This document shows positions 1 through 10,876 of a DNA stretch of 64,000 nucleotides, piece after piece (position 1 is the stretch's first letter; each line of letters starts with the position of its first letter). Below the pieces are notes generated by a model. That model ran no database searches, was not told where the DNA came from, and saw only the letters and a list, made by a program, of their open reading frames with translations. Location of the stretch: contig NC_060023.1 in NCBI RefSeq assembly GCF_021134715.1, forward strand, positions 9,052,001 through 9,116,000. The letters are read 5' to 3'. Made by a program: the position numbers and the translations under genes. The DNA comes from Daphnia pulex (lineage: Eukaryota; Arthropoda; Branchiopoda; Diplostraca; Daphniidae).

Positions 1-1183
1 TACAATAGTAATTGAAAATGATAAACACTGCATCAATGGAACATTTTTAAAATATACCTAGATTTGACTTAAGACATTATAAAGTCACGTGCGAGTGTAC
101 ACATAGAAAAAATAGTTGAAATGATACGAAACTCCATGTAAAAAAAAAAAAAAAAAAAAAACGAAACTTTTACTCATTATTGCGAGTCGGAAGAATGCAG
201 ATGATGGCTTGACTTTCGTCATCGGTAACTTTCTGTAAACCAGGCCTACAAATTGTATGAACGGAGTAAAGTTGAATTTAGCGGTTACTTAAATAGTTAA
301 ATTTGTAGAGATTTCACAGAGTCGAAGGGTAAACAAGCATACCAAATTTTAAAAAATGGGGTAAAGATGAAAATTCAATCACATAAAATCACATCTTAAG
401 ATGTTACGTAAAATTACACAAAAATTAAACAAAGGAATCTACTCTCTGCTCTTCAATCACTGACATTTACAGCTTGCTTTAAAGGAAATTAATAAACACG
501 ATTACTTTTTTGTCAAGTTTTTTTCTGGTTTCTGGAAAATGAACAGTAGTCAAGCTTTGAGATCAGATGATTAGGCCAGTGGAATTTAGATTACAGGAAT
601 AGCTAATTCACAGGTAAAGCAAGTGAAGATAAACAAAAAAGCAATTCATCATCTTTCTTCAAAAGGCTTCAGCACTACCTTTTTGACTGATTCTTAAGTT
701 AACATTTCTAGCCATGTATTTTAAAAACCAAGTAATTCTAATCACCAAGACAATGTTCCTGTACAAACCACATGTCCAAAGAAGGTGAAGAAGGTAAGAA
801 AATAACTGTAGATTCACTAACACCAGAGAAAACAACACCTTTCACCATCTGCACATTGAGCAGCAAACACTATCATTCACAGCATCAGCATCAGCATCAG
901 CGAACAACAACAAATTAATCTATAACTTTAGACAATTAAAGGAAAAAGATAGCTTCAGCTTTGGAAATACACAGTAGTTACAAAATGACTAAGCATGCTA
1001 ATGACTTCTTTTTTGTTAAACATTTTTTTTTTTGTCAAAATTTTACAACCAGCGTAAATCATCAACACAACCAAGTGTAGTTGAAACAAAGTGAAACTGG
1101 ATGAAAATGTAATGAACTATCCAACATGGACTATATTTAATTAGACTAATACAACAACTTAATTTATAAAACAAATATCATAA
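1..1183. other. A+T-rich left edge, no gene seen
   Basis: The stretch has no convincing reading frame. It contains a run of about 22 A near 140-161 and many short A/T runs. It could be the 3' UTR of a minus-strand gene whose last coding exon may lie at 1184-1300, but no transcript evidence is visible. Confidence 0.4.
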
Positions 1184-1300
1184 CTAGTTAGTATAGTTAC
1201 CATTCAATGAAGTTTCTAGTACGAGACGACATTTCAGCATACGGACAGCACTTTCAGCTGCTTTCAGGACATATGCTCGGACGACATACTGGGAGTGGGA
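1184..1300 (-). CDS. Possible terminal coding exon of an unidentified gene
   Basis: Reading the minus strand, a pyrimidine-rich stretch ending in AG at 1302-1301 is followed by 38 open codons closed by TAG at 1184. The peptide begins SHSQYVVRAYVLKAAESAVR and looks like an amphipathic helix, more protein-like than random frames here. A possible upstream exon with a GT donor near 1400 does not obviously join in phase, so the connection is unproven. I do not recognise the protein. It may be chance. Confidence 0.25.
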   Translation of the reverse strand, partial: SHSQYVVRAYVLKAAESAVRMLKCRLVLETSLNGNYTN

Positions 1301-2399
1301 CTGAAATTGCAGGCATAATAACCTTTATATCCACACACGAATACAAGAATATATCTAATTCATATACACAATGGCATTCATGAATAAAAACAAAAAATAC
1401 CTCTCTGTCTTAACGATAGAAAATGTTGAAGTTCGCTGTCATGACTAATACGGGAACATATAGCGGTCAAACGACTTCTAACCCCACCTTTTGACAAAAA
1501 TTCTAACCCTAACCTTTTGTCATTTGATTTGACGGTAATTCTAATCTACCTACCTTCCTTTTGACAAAAAACTTTAAAACCTTCAACAACCACTTGTAAT
1601 CTTGATCCATCGGTGAAACTGAGAAGAGATTGCTGAAATCCAAAACTGCTTTCCACGGGAAACGGATTTCAATTTGAAACGGGCAACGGGGCAAACAGAC
1701 TTGTAAACTAACTAACTATTGTAAACAATGTTCTGTGACAAGTTTATAAGAAGAAACACTATTAAATATTTGCCTACTAAGGAACTTTGATAAATTAGTA
1801 CAAAAAAATGGATCTATTAAAAATAATCGAAATTCTTGAGAAACAAAAACAACAAAAAATATTTGCAAAAGAGAATTCAACGTTTAGTGTTTATAACACA
1901 AAAGAAACATTTCCCATTTCCAAAGGAAAATTATAATTTTTCAATTTCAGAAAATCTAGTCACTTAAAAAAATCTTTCCTTTACTCTAATTGAACAGGAT
2001 AACCACTTAATCAGCGTAATATCAGCGTAATTATAACAGCGTGCCCTTGCTAAAAGGAGCTCGCAGTGAGAGCAAAGGGTGGCAGCTAACAGAAAATGCC
2101 TAGTTCTTTTCGGGTTCTTTTACTATAATATAATAACTAGCAACAAACAGATGAGTGTCGTTGAACTATTCCAACACCTGCTTTACGTTACGTCGAGCAA
2201 TAAATCGTTCTCAGTCATCGTTTCCCTCAGTTTTTTTGACAATGTGCGTTGTGAAATATACGAACGTCTGTTTTCATGCAGCTAATATTTCGAAGCACTG
2301 CGTCATTTTTCTATCAGTCATGACACATCCTAGTTTGGAAAGCTTTACTGGTACGTTTCGACTGTCTATGTTATACGTTGCTAACAGACGCAAGTCGAT
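1301..2399. other. Intergenic, no gene seen
   Basis: This stretch is A/T-rich with short open frames only. None of them shows conserved motifs or a consistent splice pattern. Confidence 0.4.
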
Positions 2400-2428
2400 T
2401 GACGTCAGCACAGAGGGCTTTATAAAAG
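2400..2428 (+). promoter_or_regulatory. CRE palindrome plus TATA box of the His-rich peptide gene
   Basis: A perfect CRE/ATF palindrome TGACGTCA (2400-2407) lies 13 bp before TATAAAAG (2421-2428). The TATA box is about 60 bp upstream of the start codon at 2487, as expected for a short leader. Confidence 0.6.
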
Positions 2429-2486
2429 AGCTGTGTAGCTTCGTAGACAGAACCGAAACAACTGAAACTGCATTATTAGTCTGAAA

Positions 2487-2844
2487 ATGAGCAAGTCCGT
2501 AGCGTTCCTTTTCGTGCTGGTCTGTATCCAGTTAATGATCCAGGTATCACTAATTTCAAAAAAATTAATTTGATAAATAAGATTTGAAATATTTGTTTCT
2601 GAAATTATTACAGGGCAGTGATCAAATGCCAGCTGCTTCAGTCACCGACGTACAGAACGCTAAAGATGGCGGCCAATTCAAAAATATTTTTGCTTTTTTA
2701 GAATGGTTTGGATTTGGGCATGGTGAGCACAATCATGGTCATGGACATAACGGACATCACAAAAATTCGACTACTACTACCGCCGCTAAAGAGACTGCAA
2801 CCACTATTCCATTAAAACAAAATCAAAAGTTTTGGGGGAAATAA
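2487..2844 (+). CDS. Small secreted His-rich peptide (95 aa)
   Basis: Two exons, 2487-2543 and 2614-2844, are joined by a phase-0 GT-AG intron of 70 bp. Exon 1 (19 codons) is almost entirely a signal peptide (hydrophobic core AFLFVLVCIQLMI), and cleavage probably falls near the splice junction. The mature peptide of about 75 residues has a Phe-rich segment, then a Gly/His-rich stretch GHGEHNHGHGHNGHHKN, then a Thr run and a Lys/Gln-rich tail. A His/Gly cluster of this kind commonly binds Zn, Cu or Ni, and an antimicrobial role is another possibility; both are inference. The family is not recognised. The start is fixed by the TATA box at 2421 and the signal peptide. A polyadenylation signal AATAAA follows at 2927. 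Confidence 0.75.
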
Positions 2845-2944
2845 TTGATTCCGGTGGTACTGTTGGCACCCTGTCATATTTCCCGTACGGAAAAAGCACG
2901 GAAACCCAAAATATTTTTGTTTTGACAATAAAATAATCAATTTG

Positions 2945-3686
2945 TCTAACTATATAAGCAATTCAGCATGTAATTGTTGTTACAATTTATCCCTTTCAAG
3001 ATATTACAATAAATTGGCACGTAGATGTTAATGATTAACGCAATCTTCCCATTTATATCGAGCGACGTGGCGTTGTTTTTAAATTTTAAGTCACGGAAAG
3101 ATATTTTTAAAACGAAAAAAAAAAAAAATAATAAATTAATTAGGTTTAATTGATTATTTTGCTTTAATACCAAAACAGTTCGGTTCAAACGCAAACAACA
3201 CTTTGGTCCTGAAGGTAAAAAAACTAATGCGTCAATATCCGCGAGAGCACATCACAAAGGAACGAACTAGATTAACACACCCAGTAGTTTTTATTCTCGA
3301 GTTAATTTCTGTTTAATTTTTGTTTATACATAACTGAAAATGCGCAGTAAGTCGAAGTCGGTTTCGAGACTTCAAATCAGCATTATTAGCGCTAGTGAAA
3401 AAGTTTTTCCCGTTTTGGATGGACTCAAAAGTCCGAAAGTTTCAAAAATGAGTCGTAATGACGGTTCTCTCACATTTCCCCAAAGCTGAAACACCATCAA
3501 CATATAAAAATAGCATGGTTACGGAATGCAAAGTTGGACAGGCGAAGCTCATCAACATGCACAAAACGAGCCCAGCCCTAAACGGTGTTGCCCTTATGAC
3601 CTGCTGGCCGTGCAGCATCCCAACTTTACTCTACAGACACAATTCCGGAGGGACGTTTAACTGCCTTTTGTTTTTTTCGGTGTGAG
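2945..3686. other. Intergenic, no gene seen
   Basis: A/T-rich spacer between the His-rich peptide gene and the Cys-rich gene. Short open frames at 3458-3685 run through the promoter of the next gene and show nothing recognisable. Confidence 0.4.
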
Positions 3687-3695
3687 TATAAAAAG
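3687..3695 (+). promoter_or_regulatory. TATA box of the modular Cys-rich gene
   Basis: TATAAAAAG is located 107 bp upstream of the ATG at 3794. The following ACACGAGTCAG is a plausible initiator around 3712-3722. Confidence 0.6.
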
Positions 3696-3793
3696 CTGAG
3701 CGCAACAATCAACACGAGTCAGATTCTCGGCGTTTGTCTTGTAACTTGGAAAGCCTCTTCCTCAGACTCGGATTTAAACAAAAAAGTGAAAAA

Positions 3794-4930
3794 ATGAAGT
3801 TGCTAGTAAGTTTAAATAGCGAAAAAGCAAAAGCGCAATTGGCGTGTCGTGATTGATTATACCGGTGATCTATCTAATGTCTATTGCTATCGCCAGGTGG
3901 TTCTGATTTGTGTCGTAGCAACAGCAACGCCGGCGTCCATCACAACCATTCAAACAAAACTCGCCGAGCCCGATATTGCATCATCATCGAGGTCTTCAGC
4001 AGGTCAGATAAGTAGTTTTATATTATTATTATTTTTTAAAAGTTGTTTTAGAAGTTTATGAACATTACAGGTGTAGCTCGTGCGGTCTGGTCTAATTGCC
4101 GAGGGAAAAGACTTGATACACTCACGCTCAATAAATACATAACGCCTCAAGAATGCATCGAAATGGGCGGTGATTGCTGCGGCATCAACGCCGACGGAAT
4201 CATGAACGGTATGAATGACCCTGCACTATTGAAATAAAACGATGAGCAGTAATTTGTTGGCTAAAACAGGAAGCGATGACCCGAAGACTATGTCGACTAC
4301 CAGTGGAAATTGCTACACTTGTCACAGCAGCACCACCAAAGTGAAATGCACTGGGAATTTGGTGAGAAGTCAGCACGGGTTTACCGAAGATTGGTGGATC
4401 AATTCCAAAAACTGCGTCAAAGCTGGCGGACTTTGTTGCGACGGAGCCAAAACCTTGGGTGAGATCGAATTAAATTTTTTTTTAAAGTGTAACAAATGAG
4501 TGTAACATTTTCTAATTGCTTCTGCGTAGCGAATCCTGCCGTCTTTGATCCTAACGAGTACCTTGACGCCGATTTTTGTTTGAATTGTTACTCGGGCTCC
4601 GCCCAGAACCGAACAGAAATGGAGGGCATCTGGGAAACGGTGGTGACTTCCTGCTCCGGCCAACTGCTGGCCAACAACAACTACAGAGCCAGCGACTGCG
4701 TGTTTTTCGGTGGCCAATGCTGCGACGACGATACGTCGACCGACCCTAATATGGGTAAGAAAAAACCGAAAAACAAAGTTTTACGTGTTCGGAGCAATGA
4801 CCGTTACGAGCAGGACTGATTAATGTGAGCTCATTATTCATCCGACAAAGGTGGCAGTGCCTTCAGGGCCTCGACGTTCCCAGATGCCAAATGCAATAGC
4901 TGCTTCGATGGCGAAGCAACCCAACTCTAG
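3794..4930 (+). CDS. Secreted modular Cys-rich protein, one module per exon (249 aa)
   Basis: Six exons: 3794-3805, 3897-4002, 4071-4208, 4270-4458, 4530-4754 and 4851-4930. The first junction is phase 0 and all later ones are phase 1. Exon 1 gives MKLL and exon 2 completes a signal peptide (VVLICVVATATPAS). Exons 3, 4 and 5 each encode a module ending in a hallmark Cys, spacer, Gly-Gly-x-Cys-Cys: ECIEMGGDCC, NCVKAGGLCC and DCVFFGGQCC. The second and third modules also start with Cys-x2-Cys (CYTC, CLNC). Exon 6 starts a fourth module (KCNSCFDG) but stops at TAG 4928-4930, so the last module is partial. Because exons 3-5 are phase 1-1, whole modules can be added or lost without breaking the frame. 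I do not recognise the family. An extracellular disulphide-rich role is inferred. Confidence 0.75.
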
Positions 4931-6100
4931 ACGGATGGCCAGGTTGAGACCGCGAAGGAAACAACATTTTCTCTATTTGATATTCCTGGGCAAACATTCC
5001 TCCGCCGAAATGCCGTGCCAATCTCTTTAAGTTATTTCTTGTCTGTTATATCCACTGAATTGCGCGATCGAGTTGATGGACTCGCCATGGTGAGAAAGTC
5101 AAAAGTAAATGCCACTCACCTTTCTTAAATTGTCTAGTTGGCTGTTTCCAATTTCCATTTCAATTTCGCCGATTTCACGCCCGATCACAAATGCAGATTC
5201 TTCCTACAGAAAATAAATTTTTGACATTAGATTTTGCACGTTTAATCCTCATCGTTAACATGGAAAACAAGGCGTATCGCACACGTAACATTTCGTACAG
5301 TTAATTATTGATAGGAATGGCGTGCAAGGGAGAGACGACGCCGATTCCTTTTTCGAGTGTTCAAGGTCCAAAAACAAGATTTGTCACGACTGCATTTGAA
5401 ATTTTTGAGAGTTGGTTCTTAACTTGGGGGGGTTTGTTTTTTGTTGATCCAAAAAAATGTCAACATTTTTTTATGCCAAAGATAAGTATCTTCTCTAACT
5501 CGAATTGACATATCCCGCATAAGTTTGGTGTTCTTCTCGTTTGACATACGTAATTTTATTTTGGTTCCTTTCAATTGACAGCTACCAAATACTTGTTTAA
5601 TTTCTGCAAGTGCCAAAAAAGAAACATATGCTTAAAGCATAATAATAGAGCAAAAGAGGTAAGTAGTAAGTACGTACAAAAAAGTAGGCAAGTTGCGCAA
5701 CGAAAAATCTTTTGTGTTTCTGCATATTTACTGCTAAAAAGCTCGGGGAATTTAACATCTAGTAGCAAATTCGAAGGGTGTTGCCCTTATCTAAAAAATG
5801 AAAAAAATAAAAATTCTTAGAATACCCAAATTTTGCCAAGTTATCAAATTCATAAAAAAAAAATCAACTTCATCAAAAACAGGTTTTACCCTTGAGCCCT
5901 TGTAGGAGGTCACGCACACACTTCTAAACCAGACTCCGACACTTATTCCCTTGAAAAAATAACGCCGTAATAATAATGGGCTAGAGACTACGGCAACAAG
6001 ACTAGGCAAGAAATCGCGAACAAAATTCCGTGATAATAGTCAATTTTAAGACTGTGTGTGTAGAAGAACATGCTCTCCACCAATCGCAGATGGGGGGAAA
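4931..6100. other. Intergenic, no gene seen
   Basis: The frame of the Cys-rich gene stays open for roughly 65 codons past its TAG but without further Cys-Cys motifs. The rest is A/T-rich spacer. Confidence 0.4.
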
Positions 6101-6103
6101 TGT

Positions 6104-6720
6104 GCGCGCAATCATGTATCAGGAAAAAAGAGGAATGAGCCGCGGAAAAAATCAGCGACTGTGAGAGAAGATCGAAAAGTTCAAACTTGAAACGCCATCC
6201 GGCCATCCCCTTACAAAGGAGAAAAGAATGGAAACTGGATTTAAATTGTGGTTTAGGATCGATGCACATTCGATAGTCTTTCTGCGACGCACACAGCGGA
6301 TATTTCAGCGAGTTAACGTAAGTGCTGTGGACAAATTAATGCAAATATGCGATTTCACTAAAGACTTTGCAAAAATAAATGCGGAGCACATCTTGTTAGT
6401 GATGCTCAACTTAACACTGGAAATACAATTCAGAAATAACAGGATCGATTTTCAAAACAGAAATAAAACACAAAAAATAGTTGAAAATCGGTTTGTAAAA
6501 TCAAAAGTCGGTAAAAAAAAGTACGAAAGAAATTCCATTTGTCATTGTCAACTTGGATTTCCACTACGATTTCCAATTTCTGTTCGACTAATTTCTACAC
6601 TACAGTACACCAAATTTGAAATCGACTGATCTTTCTCCATCCATATTTGCGCATATTTGGACTCTCTTCCCTTCTACGCCCGGGCTAAATCGTCTTAATT
6701 CATTAAAAAGAGTAAAACGC
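6104..6720 (+). repeat. Unit 1 of an old tandem duplication
   Basis: This segment matches 7030-7550 in the same order and orientation. Shared blocks are AGAAGATCGAAAAGTT (6165 vs 7072), CAGAAATAACAGGAT (6430 vs 7310), TTTGAAATCG..TGATCTTTCTCCA (6614 vs 7466) and CATCGTCTTAATTCAT-like sequence (6690 vs 7529). Small indels separate the blocks. No intact reading frame spans either unit. Confidence 0.65.
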
Positions 6721-7029
6721 TCTGTAGGAAAACAAAAACCTGGCCTCTCATCAGCAATGCCCGACAGGACTTCCTCCCGAAATTGGGTCATGCTTAGCTA
6801 TTTTTGTTTTCTTTACAAACTTTTTAACTGTAAAATTATTTTGGGAAGCTAAGCAATGGCGTAAAAAGTTCCGAGAAAACGGTAAATTTTAAAATCATTT
6901 CACTAGTCTTCTTCAGCTGTCCAATAACCAGCTGATCGCGATCTTCGTTGCTAAACAGCAATAGCCAAGGGCATGTTTGCTTAACTGATTATATAACTTA
7001 AACAATAGCAAATGTGAATAAAGAACGCC

Positions 7030-7550
7030 TCCATGTATCAGGGGAATAAACCTGACGTCAGCGATTGTTAAAGAAGATCGAAAAGTTGAAACTTTAAACG
7101 CAAGAAAAAAAAAGGATTGCAAAAATGGATTAAAATTGAGGTTTAAGGATCTCGCATAATGCATAGTGGACCGTTCAGCGAGTTTACGTATTAAGGAGCG
7201 TGGAGCCGCGGACTTAAATTAATTTCCATGGACAAAAATGTGATGATACCAGCTACGATATCAGATCAAAGTCTAGGTAGAATTACAACTCAACACCTGT
7301 AAATAAAATCCAGAAATAACAGGATTGATTCTCAAAATAAAAACGAAACGCAAAAAAAGATTTGAGAACTGGTATGATGGTAGCAATCAAATCAAAGTCG
7401 ATTCTTAAATCGAGTCTACGATTTCCTCCAATTTCCGCCCGACTAATTTTTACATTACCCAGAATTTGAAATCGCTTGATCTTTCTCCACTCATATTCGG
7501 ACTTTATTTCCTTCTACGTCTGAAATATACATCGTCTTAATTCATAAAAA
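7030..7550 (+). repeat. Unit 2 of an old tandem duplication
   Basis: This is the counterpart of 6104-6720, offset by about 0.9 kb. It contains a CRE-like TGACGTCA near 7053 that unit 1 lacks. The origin is unknown; it might be a degraded gene copy or transposon fragment. Confidence 0.65.
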
Positions 7551-8250
7551 AAAATGTGTATAATAATAAACGCTAGAGGGTAAATCTTAGTCCAGCCTAG
7601 AATTGTCTTTACATATTATTCCGTTAAGAAGTTTATCGAAGCATCAGCAAGTTCTCGTTTCGTCGTTAGCAAAAAAGTACAAGAACATGTTTTAGGGGTT
7701 TGAGGCAGAAGAATCGAGATGGGTAATTTTGATCAATCATAATGCGACAAGACACGCAGCTGAGCTGGAAACGTCTTCGCCTCAAACAGTTTTTTTTATT
7801 TTTACACGAGACAACTGAAGGCAATCTTTGACGGAAAACCTGATCCTGACTGCAAAAACATTTGGTGAAGCTATATAAGTAATAAAAGTACTTGATTGTG
7901 TAAGTCTTAAGGGGTTTTCAACGGAAACCTGCGCCTTCTTATAGATGCTGGTAATCAGCGGCACGCTCTTAAAAGCCATCACTTTCCAATCAATTTTTTT
8001 CTCGTTGGTTTTACGGATATCAGCACAAGGCATTGACCTTGAAATCGACTTAAAAAGGCACATTGAATATCACATAACAAGAAATCAAATTAGCCCTTAA
8101 GTCATGATATACGTTGGAAGGAGTTAAAACAAAAAGTTTGCTTAACGCAGGTCCCTTTTCATCAGGTTATTTTGGGCGTGATGATGCCCATCCATACCTG
8201 ATGGGTAGAGGGGGGGGGGGAATCAGTGAATAAATTAACTCGAGAGAAAA
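7551..8250. other. Intergenic, no gene supported
   Basis: A 93-codon minus-strand open frame at 7782-8063 has no recognisable motif and is probably chance. A run of about ten G occurs near 8211-8220. Confidence 0.4.
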
Positions 8251-8251
8251 A

Positions 8252-8258
8252 TATAAAA
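8252..8258 (+). promoter_or_regulatory. TATA box of cuticle gene A
   Basis: TATAAAA is 88 bp upstream of the ATG at 8340. The sequence CATTCACTCG around 8284-8293 is at initiator distance. Confidence 0.6.
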
Positions 8259-8339
8259 ACCGGAGTTAGAAGGCAGAATGAGACATTCACTCGTCAGACC
8301 CAAGACCTAATAGTTCATCACCTCCCCAAAATACCTAAA

Positions 8340-9164
8340 ATGCAGATCTCGATTGTAAGTTCCGATTTTATTCCTTCGACCATTTCTACGGCGGAAGTTA
8401 TACTCTTTGCGGATTCGCTTCCATTCACGTGATATTTTTCGATACCAACAGGTGATTCTGGCTAGTTTAGCCGCTTTGGTTGCATCTGCTCCGGCACAAA
8501 CCAAGACGGTTATTAACGTAGACGGACCCGATGGCCAACACGTACAGACAGGAGAGCCAGGAAAAGCCGTTAACGGTTATTTCACGTAAGTCGAAACTGC
8601 GCCAATATTTTTTTCATTCGTTAGTTACTCTCGTGAATTGATTAATGCAGTTCCCGAAGCTTGGACGGAATGGAACACCGGACTTTGTACGAGGCCGACG
8701 AAAGGGGATTCCGAGCCACCGGAGCCCATTTGCCCGTCGCTCCTGGCATCTTTCCCGTTCAACGTTATTCCGCATTTCCCTCAGTTTACCCCGTAGCCTC
8801 TGCGCCCAGTTATGGTTACAGATATGCTCCTGAAAACTACTACCCCTATTATTATCCTAACATCGCCAATCCTAATGTCCTAGGAGGTGAGCCAGCACGA
8901 CCAAAATTCAATTCTAATTCAACTTTTGATCTAAAGTTACCGTTATTCTTCATTTCAGGTAAACTTGTTTCGGGTAAAGATTACCTGCCGGCAGTGAACG
9001 ACGATGCGGAATACGAGAACCTCGACGAGCTGTCGACCGAAGAAATTGCCGCTCTAACCGAACGTGGCCCCCTCACTCCTCTCATGCTCCCAATGATGTT
9101 GATGAACAAGAAAAACATCATGCTCATGTTGCTGGCTAACAAAATTATGATGGCTTTGGGTTAA
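8340..9164 (+). CDS. Cuticle protein A with R&R chitin-binding domain (196 aa)
   Basis: Four exons: 8340-8354, 8452-8585, 8651-8886 and 8959-9164 (phases 0, 2, 1). A five-codon first exon (MQISI) joins a signal peptide core (VILASLAALVASA). The R&R domain spans about residues 22-73 and is split by the phase-2 intron. It has DGPDG, QTGEPGKAV and TLYEADERGFRATG followed by HLP, matching the chitin_bind_4 pattern Y-x-A-x-E-x-G-[FY]. A Tyr/Pro-rich stretch follows (YAPENYYPYYYPN). Exon 4 is acidic and ends in an unusual Met/Leu-rich tail with LTERGPLTPLMLP then ANKIMMALG. It is a structural component of the cuticle that probably binds chitin. It is the first of four tandem paralogues and is nearly identical to gene B in exon 2. 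A polyadenylation signal lies near 9303. Confidence 0.88.
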
Positions 9165-10250
9165 ATCATTTGTGAAAGGCAATCACGCCTTAATGCCATC
9201 AGCTTTATTTAATATAGTTAATGTAAAACTCATGAACCTATTTATAACCTATCACGATACTGTTTCCTCTTGTAATTTTTATTTTTAGTGATTACAAACG
9301 AAAATAAACAATTGCCAATCTAAACGAGTTTCGGTGGCCGAACCCTTCTTAACCCCCTGATAACAACGGTGTTATTGGTCGGCAGACGATCCATATCAAA
9401 ATTGTATGCATCGTTTACCGAGCGCAAATGTACTGCATTCAAATAATGGCATCGCCGGTCGGTGTATAATCGAAGGCATCGATTCAGTAACTAAATACAG
9501 GTAATTAAGGGAGGTGTCAAGTTAACTTGACGGTGGTCTCCGATACCCATCGCCCAATCATTTTCAATGTAATGCGAAATTCTAAATTTATTATCAAGCA
9601 AAAACCCAGAGTGAATGTCACTTACTTTTCTTGATAGTTGAGCTGACGGAACCCCACCGCAGCGTTATGCAGATGCCATCTTGCAGCAAGGACAAGTTCA
9701 ACCGGTTCCTCCACGAAGTGAGCACTTGGTTTCCTATTAAATGTACAAAATATGTATTTAGGTGAGCTCATTCATGAACATATTTATTATGATTCCGATT
9801 AAACGAACGGAATCGACCCCAGCACTCATTGATGGATGTCAGATTTCACGCGCTTAACGCTTAAATGGAATTTGAATGTGTTATTCGATGGATTTCGTAA
9901 GCTCTAGCTTGGTGTTCTCGTTAAAAACAGTAGGTCTAATTTTTCAGAATTGCCCAAAAAGGAGACAACAATGAAACCGCCAATTGTATTTTGTCTTTCC
10001 AAAAAGACTAAAGCATCTTAATTAGCCAATGTCATTTCAAACATTTTCAAAGAGCTTCAATCTTCATCTGAAACAAAGCGTTTTCTAACAGCGGTGTATG
10101 TGTTGACTGTATTGATGATTGACTATTTCGAGAGAGCGTTACGTCAAAAGTTAATTCAATTTCATCGAGTAACTGAACGCTCCGTTAAAGGTGTTGCCCT
10201 CGAGTTGTAAGAAATCTTACAGACACGAGCGCAAACGGCCAACCAAAAAC
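9165..10250. other. Intergenic, no gene seen
   Basis: Spacer between genes A and B. It contains a short palindrome CAAGTTAACTTG near 9519-9530. No reading frame is convincing. Confidence 0.4.
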
Positions 10251-10259
10251 TGGAAAGAC

Positions 10260-10385
10260 ATGTTTTTCTCTCAAGGGGTTCGACGGACTTGCAGCATAGA
10301 CGCGAGATCGGTCCGCAGGAGAAAAACAGGATGGTTTGAATAGCGATTCAAGTTTAGACCAAGATGACAATAGATGTATTCGCCC
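10260..10385 (-). repeat. Relic repeat copy 1 of a cuticle-gene 3' segment
   Basis: On the minus strand this resembles 10850-10960 and, more weakly, 11455-11570. Examples are CTTGAATCGCTATTCAAA here against CTTGACAGGCTATTCAAA in copy 2, and a shared GTCGAACCC-like end. Spacing is about 590 bp. It is interpreted as a decayed duplicate. Confidence 0.4.
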
Positions 10386-10876
10386 GTGTCCGTCTGAGAG
10401 GTCATGCGTCCACATCTAGTTTTCATCTCGCAACCCTTTCTAGACCCAAAGTTGTATAGTCTGAACCTGGTCTGATCCGGAAACTATATCAGAATTCCTT
10501 ATGCTACATAACAATGTGATCTTAATCTATCTAAATAACTGGATATAAATTATAGTTCAGAATCACGGCAGCCTATAAGAACCCATATGAAAGGTGGTGT
10601 TGCGAGAACCCTGGTTTGACGATACACACTCAGGCAGCCGGAGCCGAGAAATTACGAAACAAATTTGGGTTTGGCAATCACATCTCGAAGGATAAATTTA
10701 GTTCACTTGTTTTTCACTAGGAAAATTGAGAAATTATTAAAAGAAAACCTTCCCGTTGGTAAACAAAACAAAATTTAATTAGTAAAAAAAAAATTATTTT
10801 TCTTCTTTTAACATTGATGAACGATTTCAGCGCATGTCTAACTCGTTTTCGTTTGTAAGGTTCGACGTTGTGTGGA

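Noticed and set aside
140-161. Poly-A run as evidence of a retrotransposed copy
   Set aside because: No upstream coding sequence or target duplication is seen, and simple A runs are common throughout the window.
7782-8063. 93-codon minus-strand ORF
   Set aside because: No recognisable motif, no splice context, A/T-rich composition and no promoter. Probably chance.
8211-8220. G runs here and near 17720 and 56346 as G-quadruplexes
   Set aside because: They are single uninterrupted G tracts without the four spaced runs needed; probably simple slippage sequence.
10185-10415. 76-codon minus-strand ORF between genes A and B
   Set aside because: It overlaps one of the decayed repeats. The peptide shows no R&R or tail motif, so it is treated as relic sequence.
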